From Antennarius striatus (Eukaryota; Chordata; Actinopteri; Lophiiformes; Antennariidae): 64,000 nt of DNA. Within the stretch, counting starts at the first letter, position 1, and every line of letters starts with the position of its first letter. Positions 23,901 through 36,604 of the stretch are shown in pieces. The DNA lies in contig NC_090784.1 of assembly GCF_040054535.1 (NCBI RefSeq), positions 19,380,001-19,444,000 of the forward strand. Reading direction: 5' to 3'. The notes beneath the pieces were generated by a model, which saw only the letters and a list, made by a program, of their open reading frames with translations, made no database searches and had not been told where the DNA came from. A program made the position numbers and the translations under genes.

Positions 23901-26900
23901 ATCTTGAACGTTTCAGACTTTCAGATGCTCGTGTATCTAGATTGGGCTTGATGTAGGTAAATAGAAAATGACTTTTCACAACAGAGTAGAGTTTACATAA
24001 AGCTTACATGACGGTACTAGAACACAGGGAGGAAACTGAAAGAAACATGTCACACAAAAAGTTAATTAGTTAGTCTGGAGGGCAGGGTGGTCCGGACCGC
24101 ACTTCATGACAAAAACAGCATCTGAATTACATGAAGTAATGCGAGAAGATGCAAGCCTATTTTCGAATAAAGCTGGATCTGCATCTGTTTTGCATCTGAC
24201 CCTCTTCAGATGCTGCTGAGTTTGTAAAGCACACTAAGCGTGCGGTTATTAAAACAACAAGGCCTCTTAGCAAGTTCTCCCTCTCTCAGTCAGCTGATGT
24301 TTACTTCGGGCTTTAAGCAATGAGTGTGAAGCATATTACATTGTAAACTTGAATTTGTTATGATGACTAATAACAATGTTTGACTAAAAAATTGCTCCAA
24401 CGTATTTGTCATGGATGAAGTTGCACTGGATTGAGGATTAATGGCAGATTCAAATCAAGTATATGAAAGAAGAGATATTTACTATGTGTGTTTGTTTTTT
24501 GTTTACAGAACTCACCGAATCACCATCACAAATTTCTGCCTCGGAAAACACCTGGTGAGCGAGGATGACCTACTGAAAGACCAGAGAGGAAGTCCGGCCT
24601 ACATCAGCCCTGATGTTTTAAGTGGTTAGTGATCAGCCGTCGCGTTTCATGCACATTTTTTAAAGGCTAATGTACACATCAAACAAGATGCTTTACAGAC
24701 AGAAGGAAACATGCTGAAAGTTCAAACCTTGGTTTGAATCTGAATCTACTGGGCTTCTTATGTAAAATAAATGATGACTCACCTCTAATCCAAGAGGCTT
24801 TTTTGTTTCTAAGTAGCTGGGGAGGAGCTTCAATTATTTAAACTCTTATAAGGACATAAAGGCAGTGATCTATTAAGCTTAAAAGGTCCTTTGTGACAGT
24901 TGTGCAGTTTATTTTTATGGAGGTGACATAAGCAGGTTCATTCTGAACCCCTTCAGCAGCCACGCTCATATTTACATCAGCTGATTGTGTCCACAAGTGT
25001 TTGAATGTCATGTTTCCACCGTCTACTTTAAGCTGTGGAGTCAGGTGTTGCGCACAAAGTACAAAATGTCATGCTTGCGAGTTTTGAGTGAGCGAGGGAC
25101 TCTTTGTTGATCAGATGGGATCCTGGGATTCTCTTAAACAGCGTTGCGTAACGTCAAACAGCCGGCTTTGCATTTGATTTTCCGGTTATTAGGCAACAGG
25201 AAAGACGTTATGTTGCAACGGCGGACCAACAAAAACTCAGAATAGCTTTTATTTACTGTCTTTGCTTTGCGTAGTCACAGTGATATTGCATTTTCAGATG
25301 ACATGTGTCTGCAGAGGAAGCTGCTTTTCTCTTTGTGTGGCACATTTCCTTTTGTCTGTGGGAGGAAAAAAAAGAAGAAATCCAATTTTTTTTATATTTC
25401 AAAATGCTTGTTTTTCAAAGTACATGTAAAAACCCAAGTGTCACGCACCAATCTCATCGGAACTTTGAGAGAGCCATCCTGGGCATTCCTAAAGCAGGAA
25501 TAGTTCTTCTCTAACCGCTCAAACTGTAGATAAAACCCGGGCGTGTATATCAGCGTAACGTGACAGGCACACAATTAAGCAGAGCTTCAGTGACTCACAC
25601 ACTGATGACTCAGTAGAGGGAAACTACTCCCATCTACCCCATCCTGTCTGTGTGTGCATGTGTGTGTGTGTGTGTGTGTCACAGGCTTTAACATAATTGC
25701 CTGCTGCTGTTGCTACCGCCTGCCTGGCTGCAACAACGTGTGGTCATACTCTGCCATGATGGTCCACCCTCACCAGTTCCAGCTTATTCATTGCTGAAGT
25801 ACAGTGGAATTAATGTCTTGGAGATACGTTATTAAAACGGCACTGCCATTTTAAAGTCACCAATGTACAGGATGTTTCTAGAAAATATGATCTATATGTA
25901 TATGATGAGTGAATGCTTGTGTTTGCTCATGCTGTTAATCATTAGACTTGACGGCTCCAGGTTGAAGGATTGATCACCGCTGAGTCACTCGAGGCAGAAA
26001 CTGTCATTGCACCACTAAACAAATGTTGATTTCAACCATTATAGTTTTTTTTTTTTCCTTTGGAAAGGCACTTGGTGTCAACATTTCAAGCGCCACATTT
26101 GTTGATCTCACCAATCTTTTATTTTGTCATCAGGTCGGCCGTACCGCGGTAAACCCAGTGACATGTGGGCTCTTGGCGTCGTCCTGTTCACCATGCTGTA
26201 TGGCCAGTTTCCTTTTTACGACAGCATACCTCAAGAACTCTTCCGCAAAATCAAGGCTGCTGAGTACTCCATCCCAGAGTGAGTGCTCTTCCCATGGCAT
26301 GTGACATTTTGTGGAGATGTATTCACAGAAAGGTTTTCTGCACTGCTGTAACATCAGTCACAGCATCCTCAGATGTCTATTTATTCTGTCAGGAATATTT
26401 AAACACAGCATTAAAAGTACTGATTATCTGGTTAACTTTTCTCTAAACATTTTATCACGCTTCATGCTGGTTTCAGTCATTCTTTATTTTAGGTCCTTGC
26501 ACTAGTAACTGACTACTTTTTCAAATTCAGTTTTTTTCCAGAAGAAAATGCTGTGTCATATTTCAGTAGCGACTTTATATGCTTGTGACGTAGTCACGTC
26601 TTCCATGAAAAACTGATGTCTTTCTTTCCTCCTCCTCTCAGGGACGGTCGTGTGTCTGATAACACAGTGTGCCTTATCCGAAAGCTGCTGGTGTTGGACC
26701 CTCAGCAGAGGCTGACTGCAGGAGAAGTTCTGGAGTCACTCAGCGTCATCATTGCCTCATGGTAGTTGCTCCCCCTGCTGGATATTCAGCAGAATTACAT
26801 GCAATAATTCCACAAAAGGCCACTGATCAATATCCTGGTTGTTTTCCCATTCGCAGGCAGTCGGTTTCATCGTTGAGTGGACCTCTACAGGTGGTACCGG

Positions 26901-27354
26901 ATATTGATGATCAAGTCAATCATCCAGAACATCTGCAAGAGGTGAATTATTATAGAAAAATGCATGCACCTGCCTTAACATAGTTAGTTAGATAAATCAA
27001 AACTACCTGAAATATCGTTACTTCGAGCTACTGACTAATTATTTTCTGACATGCTTAACAACATGTTATGACTTGTTTATTCCAGTCAGCATAGATGTTG
27101 AAGTGCATTGACCAGAATACGCTTTCCTCCATCAGGCCAAGGTGATAGAAGAGTCCTCACAGTACGAGTTTGAGAACTACATGCGCCAGCAGTTGCTGCT
27201 GGCTGAAGAGAAGAACACTATTCACGAGGCCAAAAGCTTTCTCACCAAGCGCCAGTTTGGCAGCATCCCACCTGTAAGGCGTCTGGGCCACGATGCCCAG
27301 CCTGTCAGCCCGTTAGATGCCGCCATCCTGGCACAACGTTTCCTCCGGAATTAG
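17904..27354 (+). CDS. stk40: Serine/threonine kinase 40 (pseudokinase)
   Basis: Ten coding exons: 17904-18021, 18542-18627, 19247-19390, 20781-21005, 21297-21349, 24509-24624, 26134-26278, 26642-26761, 26857-26941 and 27136-27354 (TAG). They total 1311 nt and 436 aa against about 435 in human. The start gives MSKRRSSERGAGETS, matching the family. The kinase-like fold spans about residues 35-335: QLK at 66-68 is the beta-3 lysine position, HRDLKLGN (196-203) keeps the catalytic-loop residues, but DFG is replaced by NFC (217-219), APE by SPD (242-244), and no GxGxxG loop is visible. STK40 is known as a non-ATP-binding relative of the Tribbles proteins that binds the E3 ligase COP1 and dampens NF-kB and p53 signalling. 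A VPD motif (349-351, LQVVPDIDDQ) resembles the Tribbles COP1 motif. The C-terminus FENYMRQQLLLAEEK...QRFLRN is strongly conserved. The gene is intact. Confidence 0.97.
21350..24508 (+). other. stk40: stk40 intron between coding exons 5 and 6
   Basis: Longest internal stk40 intron, about 3.2 kb. It carries a 188-codon open frame at 22143-22709 whose translation is low-complexity and unlike any known family, so I do not call it a gene. Confidence 0.5.
25646..25679. repeat. (TG)n microsatellite
   Basis: Short TG run with one CA interruption in an stk40 intron. Confidence 0.9.
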
Positions 27355-30300
27355 TCCCCCTGTCCATCCATCTCAGCCTCTCTGACCTCCCTGATGGAGT
27401 CCTGTGGACTCCAAAGAGGACTGAGTAGGCTAAGCCCCAGAAAAGGACCTCATACAGGTTACCAAGCCCAAAGCAGGGTACAAATGCCCCCCCATTCATT
27501 GGTGGGCTTTGGGCAACCTGGGCCGAGCCTGTGCAAGAGGGCACCAGAAACTGCCAACTTTCAAGTTTGCTCTTAACACCTGGATCCTTCCTGTAAAACA
27601 TGGAAAGCCCCTGAGGAAGATCTGAACCAAAGGTTCCTTGCCCTCAGGTCACCCAGTCAGATCTCACTGTGCAACCAACGTGACGGCAAACAAAAGGCTC
27701 TCCCGGATTTACAGAGGAGATTATTGAACCTCCCCACCCTCCTTGGAGATCTCCTTACTGTAACAGTTTCCCCATCTCAACTCTGGATCCCTCTCCCAGG
27801 AGCAATACAGGACCAGAATCATGTAGCAACCCTCTCTCCTTCCTCGTGGTAATGCTATTGCCTCAAGTCAGATCGCCTGATGGCAGATGTCAGTTCTGTA
27901 TACCTCCATTCCAACTCCCTCCTTTCAGTCTTTCCTCTTTTTCTGTTTTCCCGTGTCCAAAAAAATCGATCCTGACTGGACCTGTCCGCCGACTTCAAAT
28001 CAATCTACCTCTCTGTCTCTCTTCTCTGTTGGTAAACCATGCTCACTGTTCTGAGACAAGGGATTGTAACAATGGAGTCATGTTGCCACCAGTGACGTAA
28101 AGCATTAAAGTTTTTGAAACCTTTTCAGGGGTTTCTAAAAATCTGAATAAGCTTTTTTTTCTTCTTTTTTTTTTGGAAAAAAAAAATCATGTAAACTCAA
28201 GTAGCATCTTCTCCCTACTTTTTGATTGAAGATACTGAATATCAAATGATGTGCACTTTCATCCTTCGATATTTGGAGAGTGCATTGTCTCCTATTTCTG
28301 CTCATCCCTGTGGAAACCTATTAGCATCTAGGCAGCTAGTGTGAGGTACCTGGAAGTCACAATGCCAAGAACTGAATGGGAAAAACTGTTGGCTCCTCTC
28401 TGCCAAGGCATATTGACGCTACCGCCGTCTCAGTGCCGCTGTAGTGAAGAAAGAGCACTGTCACATTTGTATTGCCAAAATCTTGTCTTAAAATGACTCT
28501 TAGCCAAGGAAACTGGTACCACACAGCCTCATTCAAAATCAAATGGCCTCCAGGTAATCCTACTTTCCTGTTTATTTTTACCAAGACAGATCACAGGACA
28601 ATTTTTTTTTTTTCAGTATGAATGTGAACTGTTCTAGTATACTTTGATACATCTGCAGTATCTTTGAGTGTGTACGTGTTTTTGAGTCAGGCAAACACAA
28701 ATCCGCAAAGCCGTGGAGCCGTTGGCCTCTGATAGTGGCAGATTCTCTAAGCTATCCTCGAATCTTTGTGTATTTGATGTCTGGCCTGCCTCAGCGGCAG
28801 ACACTGTGAAAACTAGAGCAGGCTTTTCCAAGACAGGGCTTGACTGAATGTTTTAGTAATTGCTATGATTTCCATGAATGCTTTTCTTAAGGAAAATATA
28901 TCTATCACCATTCTCAAGCTCTTTCTCCAGCTCAACTTGTACACATTTGTATTATTTCACAATGTTAGCTCTCCGTACAGAGAGGCCAGCCGGCATGTGT
29001 AACTGATACTGTAATATTCCATAGAGAAATGAAAAAACAGACTGATATTTTTTATGTTTAGTTGTTCGGTCTTGGTTTTGGACACGTAATTCACTTTTAT
29101 CAAAGATTTTCTTCAGACCAAGGCAAATCTAATACCTAGAGACTACAAGGCGTCTGTACTCCGCAGCCTTTGTGCAGTGGTACCTGCTTCAAGCCATCTG
29201 GACATCTTATTTATATTTCAACTAAATGCATGAATTTAGGCTCTGGAATATTTTCAAATGTCTCCACATCTTTTTTTACTTGTAATTTTCATGTTGTTTT
29301 AATTTAAACTCTTGTTTAAGCCACACCCCTTTCAAACCACTAGGTCTTTCTATCGCAGACATCCATCATCACCTGTCAAAAACCTCTGCCTACATGAAAA
29401 CGTCTTTTGAAACTAGGCGCAACATCTGCTTAGTGAAACGGAGAAAACCATTGATCTTCAATGGTCTTCAATAATTGGTTCTCTTTTTGATCCTTTTTAA
29501 ATGTGTTCATTAAAGTGTAGCATTTGTGTTTGTGATTTCCCTTTTCTGAATAACTGTCTTGCCTTTTCTGCAAAAGTTTGTGATCAATTTAAGCTACACT
29601 AATCATGAGACTGACTTTTGTTCTAGTTCTACTTTCCTCTTCTTCTTTTTTTTTAAAATACCATTAACCTCCAGAAGTACCCACACAAGTCTCTGTGGTC
29701 AGTATGTAAATATGTAACGTCGTGACTCGGCCAGTCATATTTGTATCTAGATCACCCTGAAGAAACACCAACTCTGTCTCAACCTGTGCTGATTGACGTG
29801 TATTTATCGGCCACGTTGGCCGTTGACCACAACATCCGGAGGCTAAACCCATACGTTAAAGAGAGCGGTCTGCTCTCTCCCACCTCAATGTGAATTCCAT
29901 GGGTATACAGCAGTATTGTATTTGTGATTGTTTATCAGAAAAAGGTGTTTCATTAATGCCGTAGCCATTGCTGAATGCTGACATTAAGTGATCGTTTGTG
30001 GAAAGTGTCTTACGTCATTTTCCATGATGCCCAGCTACAGATTAGTAAATTAAGGTTCAGTGGAGCCTTTATGTCAGTGTAATTTTTTGCCCCTCCCTAA
30101 TCAAATGTTTCACTTCTTAGCTTAGTGGATTGTACCACATTCAATGTTAGTTTTACAGAGTTGTTTTTGGTAGACTGCGATGTGGACTGAAAAAAAAGCA
30201 TGGAATAGTGTGAGGTTGAACTCCTTGTAAAACATGTGACTGTTGCATGATTGTAAACTTGCAAGGTGTGCCGACTGAAGATCGCTCTGTGTCAATCCTG

Positions 30301-30670
30301 TAGGAAGCCAGAAATCGAAGTAGATAAATGCCAAGAAATTGGACAAATATGTCGTCTTTTTCTTTTCAAATACAATTTTTGATGATTTTCACCCTCCTTC
30401 TAAAGTCCTCAGTCATCAGTTAAATAGCCAGTGTATAGTTGACTGTTTTCAACTGGAAACTTGGTGCAGGAAATGAAATGTGGTGTAGTTTAAATAAACC
30501 CAATGGGATTACATGATGTTAGCTGCTTGGTCAGACATGGGCATCTAGATACAGAAAACTGCATAATTGTACAGATGAAAAACATGTTTGTATAGAAAAA
30601 AACATATTTTTCTACTTCATCAGATCTCTACATGCATGTTAGCAATAAACTTTGATATGGAAATATACAA
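27355..30670 (+). other. stk40: stk40 3'UTR
   Basis: Long 3' untranslated region. Possible poly(A) signals are AATAAA at about 30492-30497 and a final AATAAA at 30644-30649 followed by a GT-rich stretch (ATGTGTCATGTCTTTG), the likely main end. A miR-31 seed match lies at 29557-29564 and a Pumilio-like TGTAAATA at 29705-29712. Long 3'UTRs are typical of STK40. Confidence 0.65.
29557..29564 (+). promoter_or_regulatory. Candidate miR-31 target site in stk40 3'UTR
   Basis: TCTTGCCT is complementary to nucleotides 1-8 of miR-31. STK40 is a reported miR-31 target in mammals. One 8-base match can occur by chance, so this is a prediction. Confidence 0.45.
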
Positions 30671-31680
30671 ATGTGTCATGTCTTTGTATTTCCTTTCATT
30701 GACAATAGGTGGCGCACTTCTTTAGTAAATGAAATGGACAGCTGTGGAAGAGGTAGATTCGCAGTAGACTTGCGGATGATGTTGAATGTTCTTTGTTGGA
30801 TTCCACATCTGCCTCCTAAAAGCTACACATGTATCTTCTCATCATATGCATTCCTGACATTAAATCCAACCCATTAAAAAGGACGCTGCATTAACAAACA
30901 CTATACATTCTAGAGCAAAAAAAATGGGTGGGAGGGGGCTCATTGAATCAGTGCAATCAGATCTTCCATCCATTCCTGTCAATTAGTAGGAAACCAAAGG
31001 GACAAATGCTCTGCAGATTTATTCACAGAAAGAAAAACAGACTTCAGAGTCACCTTTCCCACCCTTGTGAGATCCCACAGCAGATAATATCTCAACTGTG
31101 TCTCTCCCCTGGATCATTGGAACCTCTCTCCCAACATTTCCAGCAAAGAGGAAAAGTCTCCAGGGTCAAAGTTCCACAGATGCTTTGTCCCCATAAACTA
31201 CAAGCAGCTGGCCTTGAGGAGGTCCGTCCTCCGGTCACGTGTGTGTCTCTAACAAAGAGACGACGTCAGACGGGTGAAATGTTCTTGCCTCATTACCTCA
31301 GAGAGTATTAGATATTCTTTGTGAGTAGAAACGAACCATCATCTGGGAGATGGATTTGTGGTGTAATGATGCAAATACACAACACACTGCAAAACATGGC
31401 TAGAAAAGAAGAACCCATGAGGGTGGGAATATACGATTGATTGCAGGTTGGAACAAATATTTCCTCAGGACATACGGCTCTCTTGCATAATGTTTATACA
31501 GTTTCTTCTGTTTTTGCAGTTGTAGTGAATCTTTAATCTCACAGAAGTTATGGATTTGCCAGAGAAAATTATGATCAAACACCTTTTTTTTTGAAGAAGA
31601 AGAACAGCAAATGTCTTGCCTGACCATGAAGCATACATTTTCTCAATAGATCTGAACTATCTGGTAGATTCATTTATTCA
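30671..31680. other. Intergenic, nothing recognised
   Basis: Sequence after the stk40 poly(A) site. The open frame at 30928-31311 looks non-genic. Confidence 0.4.
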
Positions 31681-31724
31681 GTTGCTCCAGGCCTGGCGCC
31701 TATTGTAGCTGAATTGGGGGGAAA
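31681..31724. repeat. Decayed teleost interspersed repeat fragment
   Basis: GGCGCCTATTGTAGCTGAAT resembles the GGAGCCTATCCCAGCTGA-type consensus segment seen in very many fish introns and intergenic regions. It abuts the LINE tail. Confidence 0.4.
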
Positions 31725-31726
31725 AC

Positions 31727-31760
<34 letters not shown>
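31725..31760. repeat. (GATA)n at the 3' end of a LINE
   Basis: About nine GATA units directly joined to the ACTTTAATGATCCCGGAGGA tail of the LINE, so it is probably the tail microsatellite of the retroelement. Confidence 0.9.
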
Positions 31761-31761
<1 letters not shown>

Positions 31762-32440
31762 CTTTAATGATCCCGGAGGAAATTGCACATATCCACTGCT
31801 CAGCCAAACACCAGGAAAAAAAACACAAAACAAAACAGGACATACCGCAAGACATACACTACACTAACAGACACATGTAGCATTAAAAAAATTAAAATAT
31901 AAACAGTATAAAATTAAATTTCAAACAGTATTAAATTAAATCCAAATCCATTTAACCGCGTGCTGACCTCACCCCCCCCACTCCTCCTGAAAGTGTCATT
32001 GTACCCCCTGATGGCACGGGGCACGAAGGAGGACCTCAGCCTCTCTGTGGAGGCGCTGTGTGACAGCAGTCTGTCGCTGAAGGTGCTCCTCTGCTGGGAG
32101 AAGGTGGTGTGTAGGGGGTGCCTGGTGTTGTTCATGATGGTCCTGAATTTAGACATGGTCCTGCTCCCCAGAACTGTCTCCACAGAGTCCAGGCTCAGCC
32201 CGACCACTGAGCCCGCTCTGCGGATGAGTCTGTTCAGACGGTCCATATCTCTTTTCCTGGCCCCACCACCCCAACACACAATGGCGTATGACAGCACACT
32301 GGAGACTACGGACTGATAGAACATGAAAAGGAGCTTAGGACAGATGTTGAAGGAGGCCAGCCTCCTCAGGAAGTACATCCTTCTCTGCCCCTTCTTGTAC
32401 ACACAGTCCGTGCAAGCTCTACACAGGATTCTCCCCCAAG
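31761..32440 (-). mobile_element. 5'-truncated L2/Rex1-type non-LTR retrotransposon
   Basis: The minus-strand frame 31914-32402 encodes 162 residues typical of the C-terminal end of fish LINE reverse transcriptases: GQRRMYFLRRLASFNICPKL, MFYQSVVSSVLSYAIVCWGG and a later QQRSTFSDRLLSHSASTERL. The 3'UTR ends in the reverse complement of ACTTTAATGATCCCGGAGGA and a GATA/TATC microsatellite, the usual L2/CR1-like tail. The catalytic RT domain and endonuclease are absent, so it is a dead-on-arrival 5'-truncated copy, although this part of the frame is still open, suggesting moderate age. At about 32450-32500 a segment GCTTTGCTGTGAGGCAGCAA resembles a fragment of a fish tRNA-derived SINE or LINE flank. 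Confidence 0.85.
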
Positions 32441-32499
32441 TCCTCAGGTGGATTTGAACGCTTTGCTGTGAGGCAGCAAGAGCTCCCAGTGGTATTTGT

Positions 32500-33827
32500 G
32501 GTCACAGATATGCCGAACTTGATTTTTATTGACAAGTCATCAAGTCAGACCTCAACATAGAGACTTCAAAATGGTCATGTTCTGTTACACCAGTAGTCTC
32601 ACATGCGCCCTTCATTTAAGACAATAAAACAAACAAGATCTCAAATCCTTTAGATCTCATATTCCGTTCACATTAAAGACTTTAGTGTCATTCGGCAACA
32701 GACAGTCGCTTTAAATGTGGTTATGAAGCTGGTGCCAGCAGAGGCACAGACTTTGTTGTGGCGCTGTACATGTGGCGAAACCCGCAGCAACACGATCACA
32801 GGAGTGGCCGGGACATCCAATATGGATGATTACTGCTCTGGATGTGATAGTTTTAAAACAACGACCAAAATATCACAGACAACATGTCAAATATTTGACT
32901 GGAGACTGTTTCAAATGGCCCAGTAAACCTAATATCACAATGTTCCCCATCATGCAGACCCGACAGAACATGTTCATGTTGGATTTTATTTGATTGTTAG
33001 TTCTCAGCAGAGGTAAAAGGTTAGCATAACCTAAGCAAGGCTAATTGTTTCCTAGCTCCAGGCCCATTCTTTAAACACAAGGGTCAAAGTCTTAAAAAAA
33101 AAAAAATCACGCTTCCTGAGATGCTGTGCTGCTCTGCCCCCAACTGAGGGTGATTCGTCATCAACAATCAATGTTACCAGGGAGCTGTGTGCAGAGCCAG
33201 GACAAAGCCTTCTCACCCATTATCATCTGAAACCCATCAATGTGTTGCAGAGGACTGTTTACGGCCGCTTCTCCTCCTTCTGGCCTTGTTTCTGCGAATG
33301 AACGAACCTCTGGTTTTCGTCTCTCGTAAGATTCGGCGGTATTTCTGTCAGAGGTCTTTGGTGGATTTGCAAATTGGATTTGATGTGATGCAGAAAAGGT
33401 TGAAGTGGTCTGTCCAGTACTTGTTTTGTTTTTACACATGGCTTCAGTCTGTGTTGAGAAGGGTTGAATCTCAAGAGGAAAATGCAGAGAAGATCCAGGT
33501 TATTTAACGGTGGGGTAAGAAAAGTTTGCCCAACTTTTTAAATACGTTTCAAATATTGTTTGTCTCTTATATGCTTTCTCAATTTTTTTCCATACACTGA
33601 AATGGAATCTCTCTGAATTCCCCCTTCACCTTTCTTCACCTCCTTAACTCGTCCTTCAGGAGCTAAGTGGGAAATTGAAAATGGTGCAAGAGTGAGTGTG
33701 TCATTTTCAAACTGCCCGCTAATGCTAAACATCTGGTCCTGCCAGGAGGAGGGTGACCCTGTAAATGGAAGCCCTTGTCTCCACTGTCAACACCATGAGA
33801 ACAGCCACCACAAGGTGAACAAGGAAA
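32500..33827. other. Intergenic, nothing recognised
   Basis: Several short overlapping open frames at 32717-33507, with no family resemblance and no splice context. Confidence 0.4.
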
Positions 33828-33838
33828 TGTGTGTGTAT

Positions 33839-33933
<95 letters not shown>
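33828..33933. repeat. (TG)n microsatellite
   Basis: About 50 TG units with a few TATG interruptions. Confidence 0.95.
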
Positions 33934-33934
<1 letters not shown>

Positions 33935-34829
33935 CGGCCATATTCATACTGGAATGAGGTTTAACAGCCACGGTGGAAGGAGCCACTGTAATTTGAATGA
34001 TTTTTATTTTCCCGACCTGCCGTTAAAATAATCAGCAAGGTTTACAAACTGTTGTTGTTTCTTAGCTTGGCTATTTCTGGTGTTTTGTGTGTTCATTAAC
34101 TTATTTTAGTGGGAAAATGTATTTTAAAAATGCTCTATTCCTTTGTAAGTGATTCTCAAAGGCCCACTAATGTGAAATGAAGCCAATCTTCAGCCTGGAC
34201 TCGCTTGTAAAATAGACCTTTGACCTTAGTGCAACAATAAAAACATGGAATTTACAGTTTGGATACTGGAAGTCGCATTTTTTTCAGAATGTCATCTCAC
34301 AAATCCTGAGCAAAAGTCAGTCCATGTGCATGTTATTCTTTTTGACAGAAGTGAAGCCTGAAAGAAAAATATTTTTCTTGAGCGGTTATCGCAGCTGCTT
34401 CCATAACGTCACTCCCAGTGCTACAAATGTCAGAGGGCAAAAGATGATTAGGAGACTTTGGTTAAACAGTATGAGAAATAGAACACCTATTCCTCAATCT
34501 AGGTGGTTGAGGTCATACATTCTTCACGTAAAAGAGAAAAAAACTGAGTTGATGTAAACTCAAGAGGGAATAATGGATCCAGTTTTGGTCTTCATCCAAC
34601 TCCCAAATGTTGAAATATGACAGAATCAGGCCCTGACCTTTTAGAACTAAACTGTGTTTCTGAGTCCGGGATCTTTGTGCTCCAAACTTTACAAAATCTC
34701 CAAATGAAATAGCAGTAAACAGAAGTTTGATTGTGCACAAGACCAAATTCAGCCACACTCCAGCCAATCCCACACTGATCAGCTGGTGGGGGTTGGCATT
34801 AGCTAAAGAAAAGGGCTGCTCATGTATGC

Positions 34830-34850
34830 TGTGGGGGGGGGGGGGGGGGT
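34830..34850. repeat. Poly-G tract
   Basis: Near-pure run of G on the + strand, about 20 nt. Similar but shorter runs occur at about 39860-39873 and 51044-51058. Confidence 0.9.
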
Positions 34851-35834
34851 CATTCAGCGTTTCTTTGTTCACCTCACTGTGTTGAAGGATGTCTGTGCTC
34901 AAGCCACATTCTCTCTCGGACACAGAGACATAAACAGTCAAGTTGTTTTATTGAATCAGATACTGCACATCCACGATGACAGCTGGAGGAGGAGAAGGAG
35001 CTGGAGATTAATGTTTCCGTTTGAGCTGTGAAGAAAATAAAAGATCCACTATGCTGGGATCATTTGAAGTTCTAAATAAAGACCATGATCTCATTTATCG
35101 TTCTTTTTTTTACATGAGTGTTGACTTGTGATTTACGATTTGATGTTTGCCTGAGAGTCGGTCAGTCCTCTGTGTCAGTCCAGGCTGAAATATTTACAGC
35201 TCAGATTATCATGCAATTAACTTGACTGGTCATCCACCACCATCATCATGCCAAGATTCTGTCTGATTTTTCAAAATATGAGTATACTTTTAAACACCTG
35301 CAGAAACTTGGAAGTCAAAAGGCCGAGAATGCGATTAAGAGTGTAAAAATTTGACATGGCAAATATCAGGATTTTGGCACTGATATTGTGAGAATGTTAG
35401 CATGCTGACATTCAGTGGTGAGAACAAGCAAACTTTTAGTCAGATCATCAAAAAAATAACCAAGAAGAAAAGAGACAAGTAGACTAAAAAGCTGACTACA
35501 GCGCAGATCTGCTTTTTTCCCCCTGACATCACAGCATTTAGTCAACTGAACATTTTCTGGAGGCACTTCAAAAATTTTGTTTTGTGGGTATTTAACAACT
35601 GCAACATTTCCAGGATTCAAACGATTGTCTTTGACACATCAGAATGGGAATGAAAATAAAGCCCACAAGCAGTGTGCTGTAAAAAACCACAAGGCTTTAT
35701 GCTTACGACTGTGGCAGACTTACCAAAATATTGATTAAAGTCTGACTCTCACATCCTCCTGTACTCATTCATTCTGTATTTGTTGGTAGCAAATAGACGT
35801 GTCCTCTCACTGCCCCTTTAAAAACCAGCATTAT

Positions 35835-35837
<3 letters not shown>

Positions 35838-35918
<81 letters not shown>
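35838..35918. repeat. (TG)n microsatellite
   Basis: About 38 uninterrupted TG units. Confidence 0.95.
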
Positions 35919-35919
<1 letters not shown>

Positions 35920-36604
35920 AAATATTTCCACCAATCAAAAATTGAAACATAAGAGCTCTGTCTAATCTCTAAAACACACCAGCAAACCACACAAGTGGGA
36001 ATGAATGAGCTTGAGGCTGAAAGTCATATAATTTTATTTTAAAGATTAAAGTTATTGCTTTTCCTCTTTTCATGGCGGTCGCTGAAAATTAAAAAAAACA
36101 TTGTAACGTCAGCCTAATTTTCATTTCCCTGATCCTCCAAGCAAAGTTTTATTTTTCTTTATAGTATGACAATCAGTTAGCACGAGCACATAAAAAAAAA
36201 AAAAAGAAATACATTCAACTTAACAGCATGACTTTGAAACTCACTGGCATTAAGTGATCGTGTGTATTGTTGGCAAGTAGATAAAGCCTTTAATTGAAGC
36301 CTTGCAAGTGTGTCAATCTGTCATTAAAGTCATTACTTTATCCTCTGTTGGGTATTCCTACTTTTATTTCAAGCGGTTGGACGACAGCGTCGCCACGTTT
36401 GCGACTTTTGTTGCATGGGTGGGAAAAAAACAAACCGAGATTTGAAAACAGAAAACAAAACCCCTCTTACAACTCTGTGGAGATGTATTTTTACCTTCTG
36501 CTTCTGCTTCTCTCGGAGCCTTCGCTCTTCCCACAGAAAGCCAAATAGAGCTGGAGGTAGTCATTACAGGCTTCCCTGGGTAACGCTTGACTGACTGCTC
36601 ATGT

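Noticed and set aside
31960..32316. 118-aa plus-strand frame
   Set aside because: Antisense shadow of the LINE reverse transcriptase fragment.
34513..34941. 142-aa minus-strand frame
   Set aside because: Crosses a poly-G tract that encodes poly-Pro; composition is non-genic.
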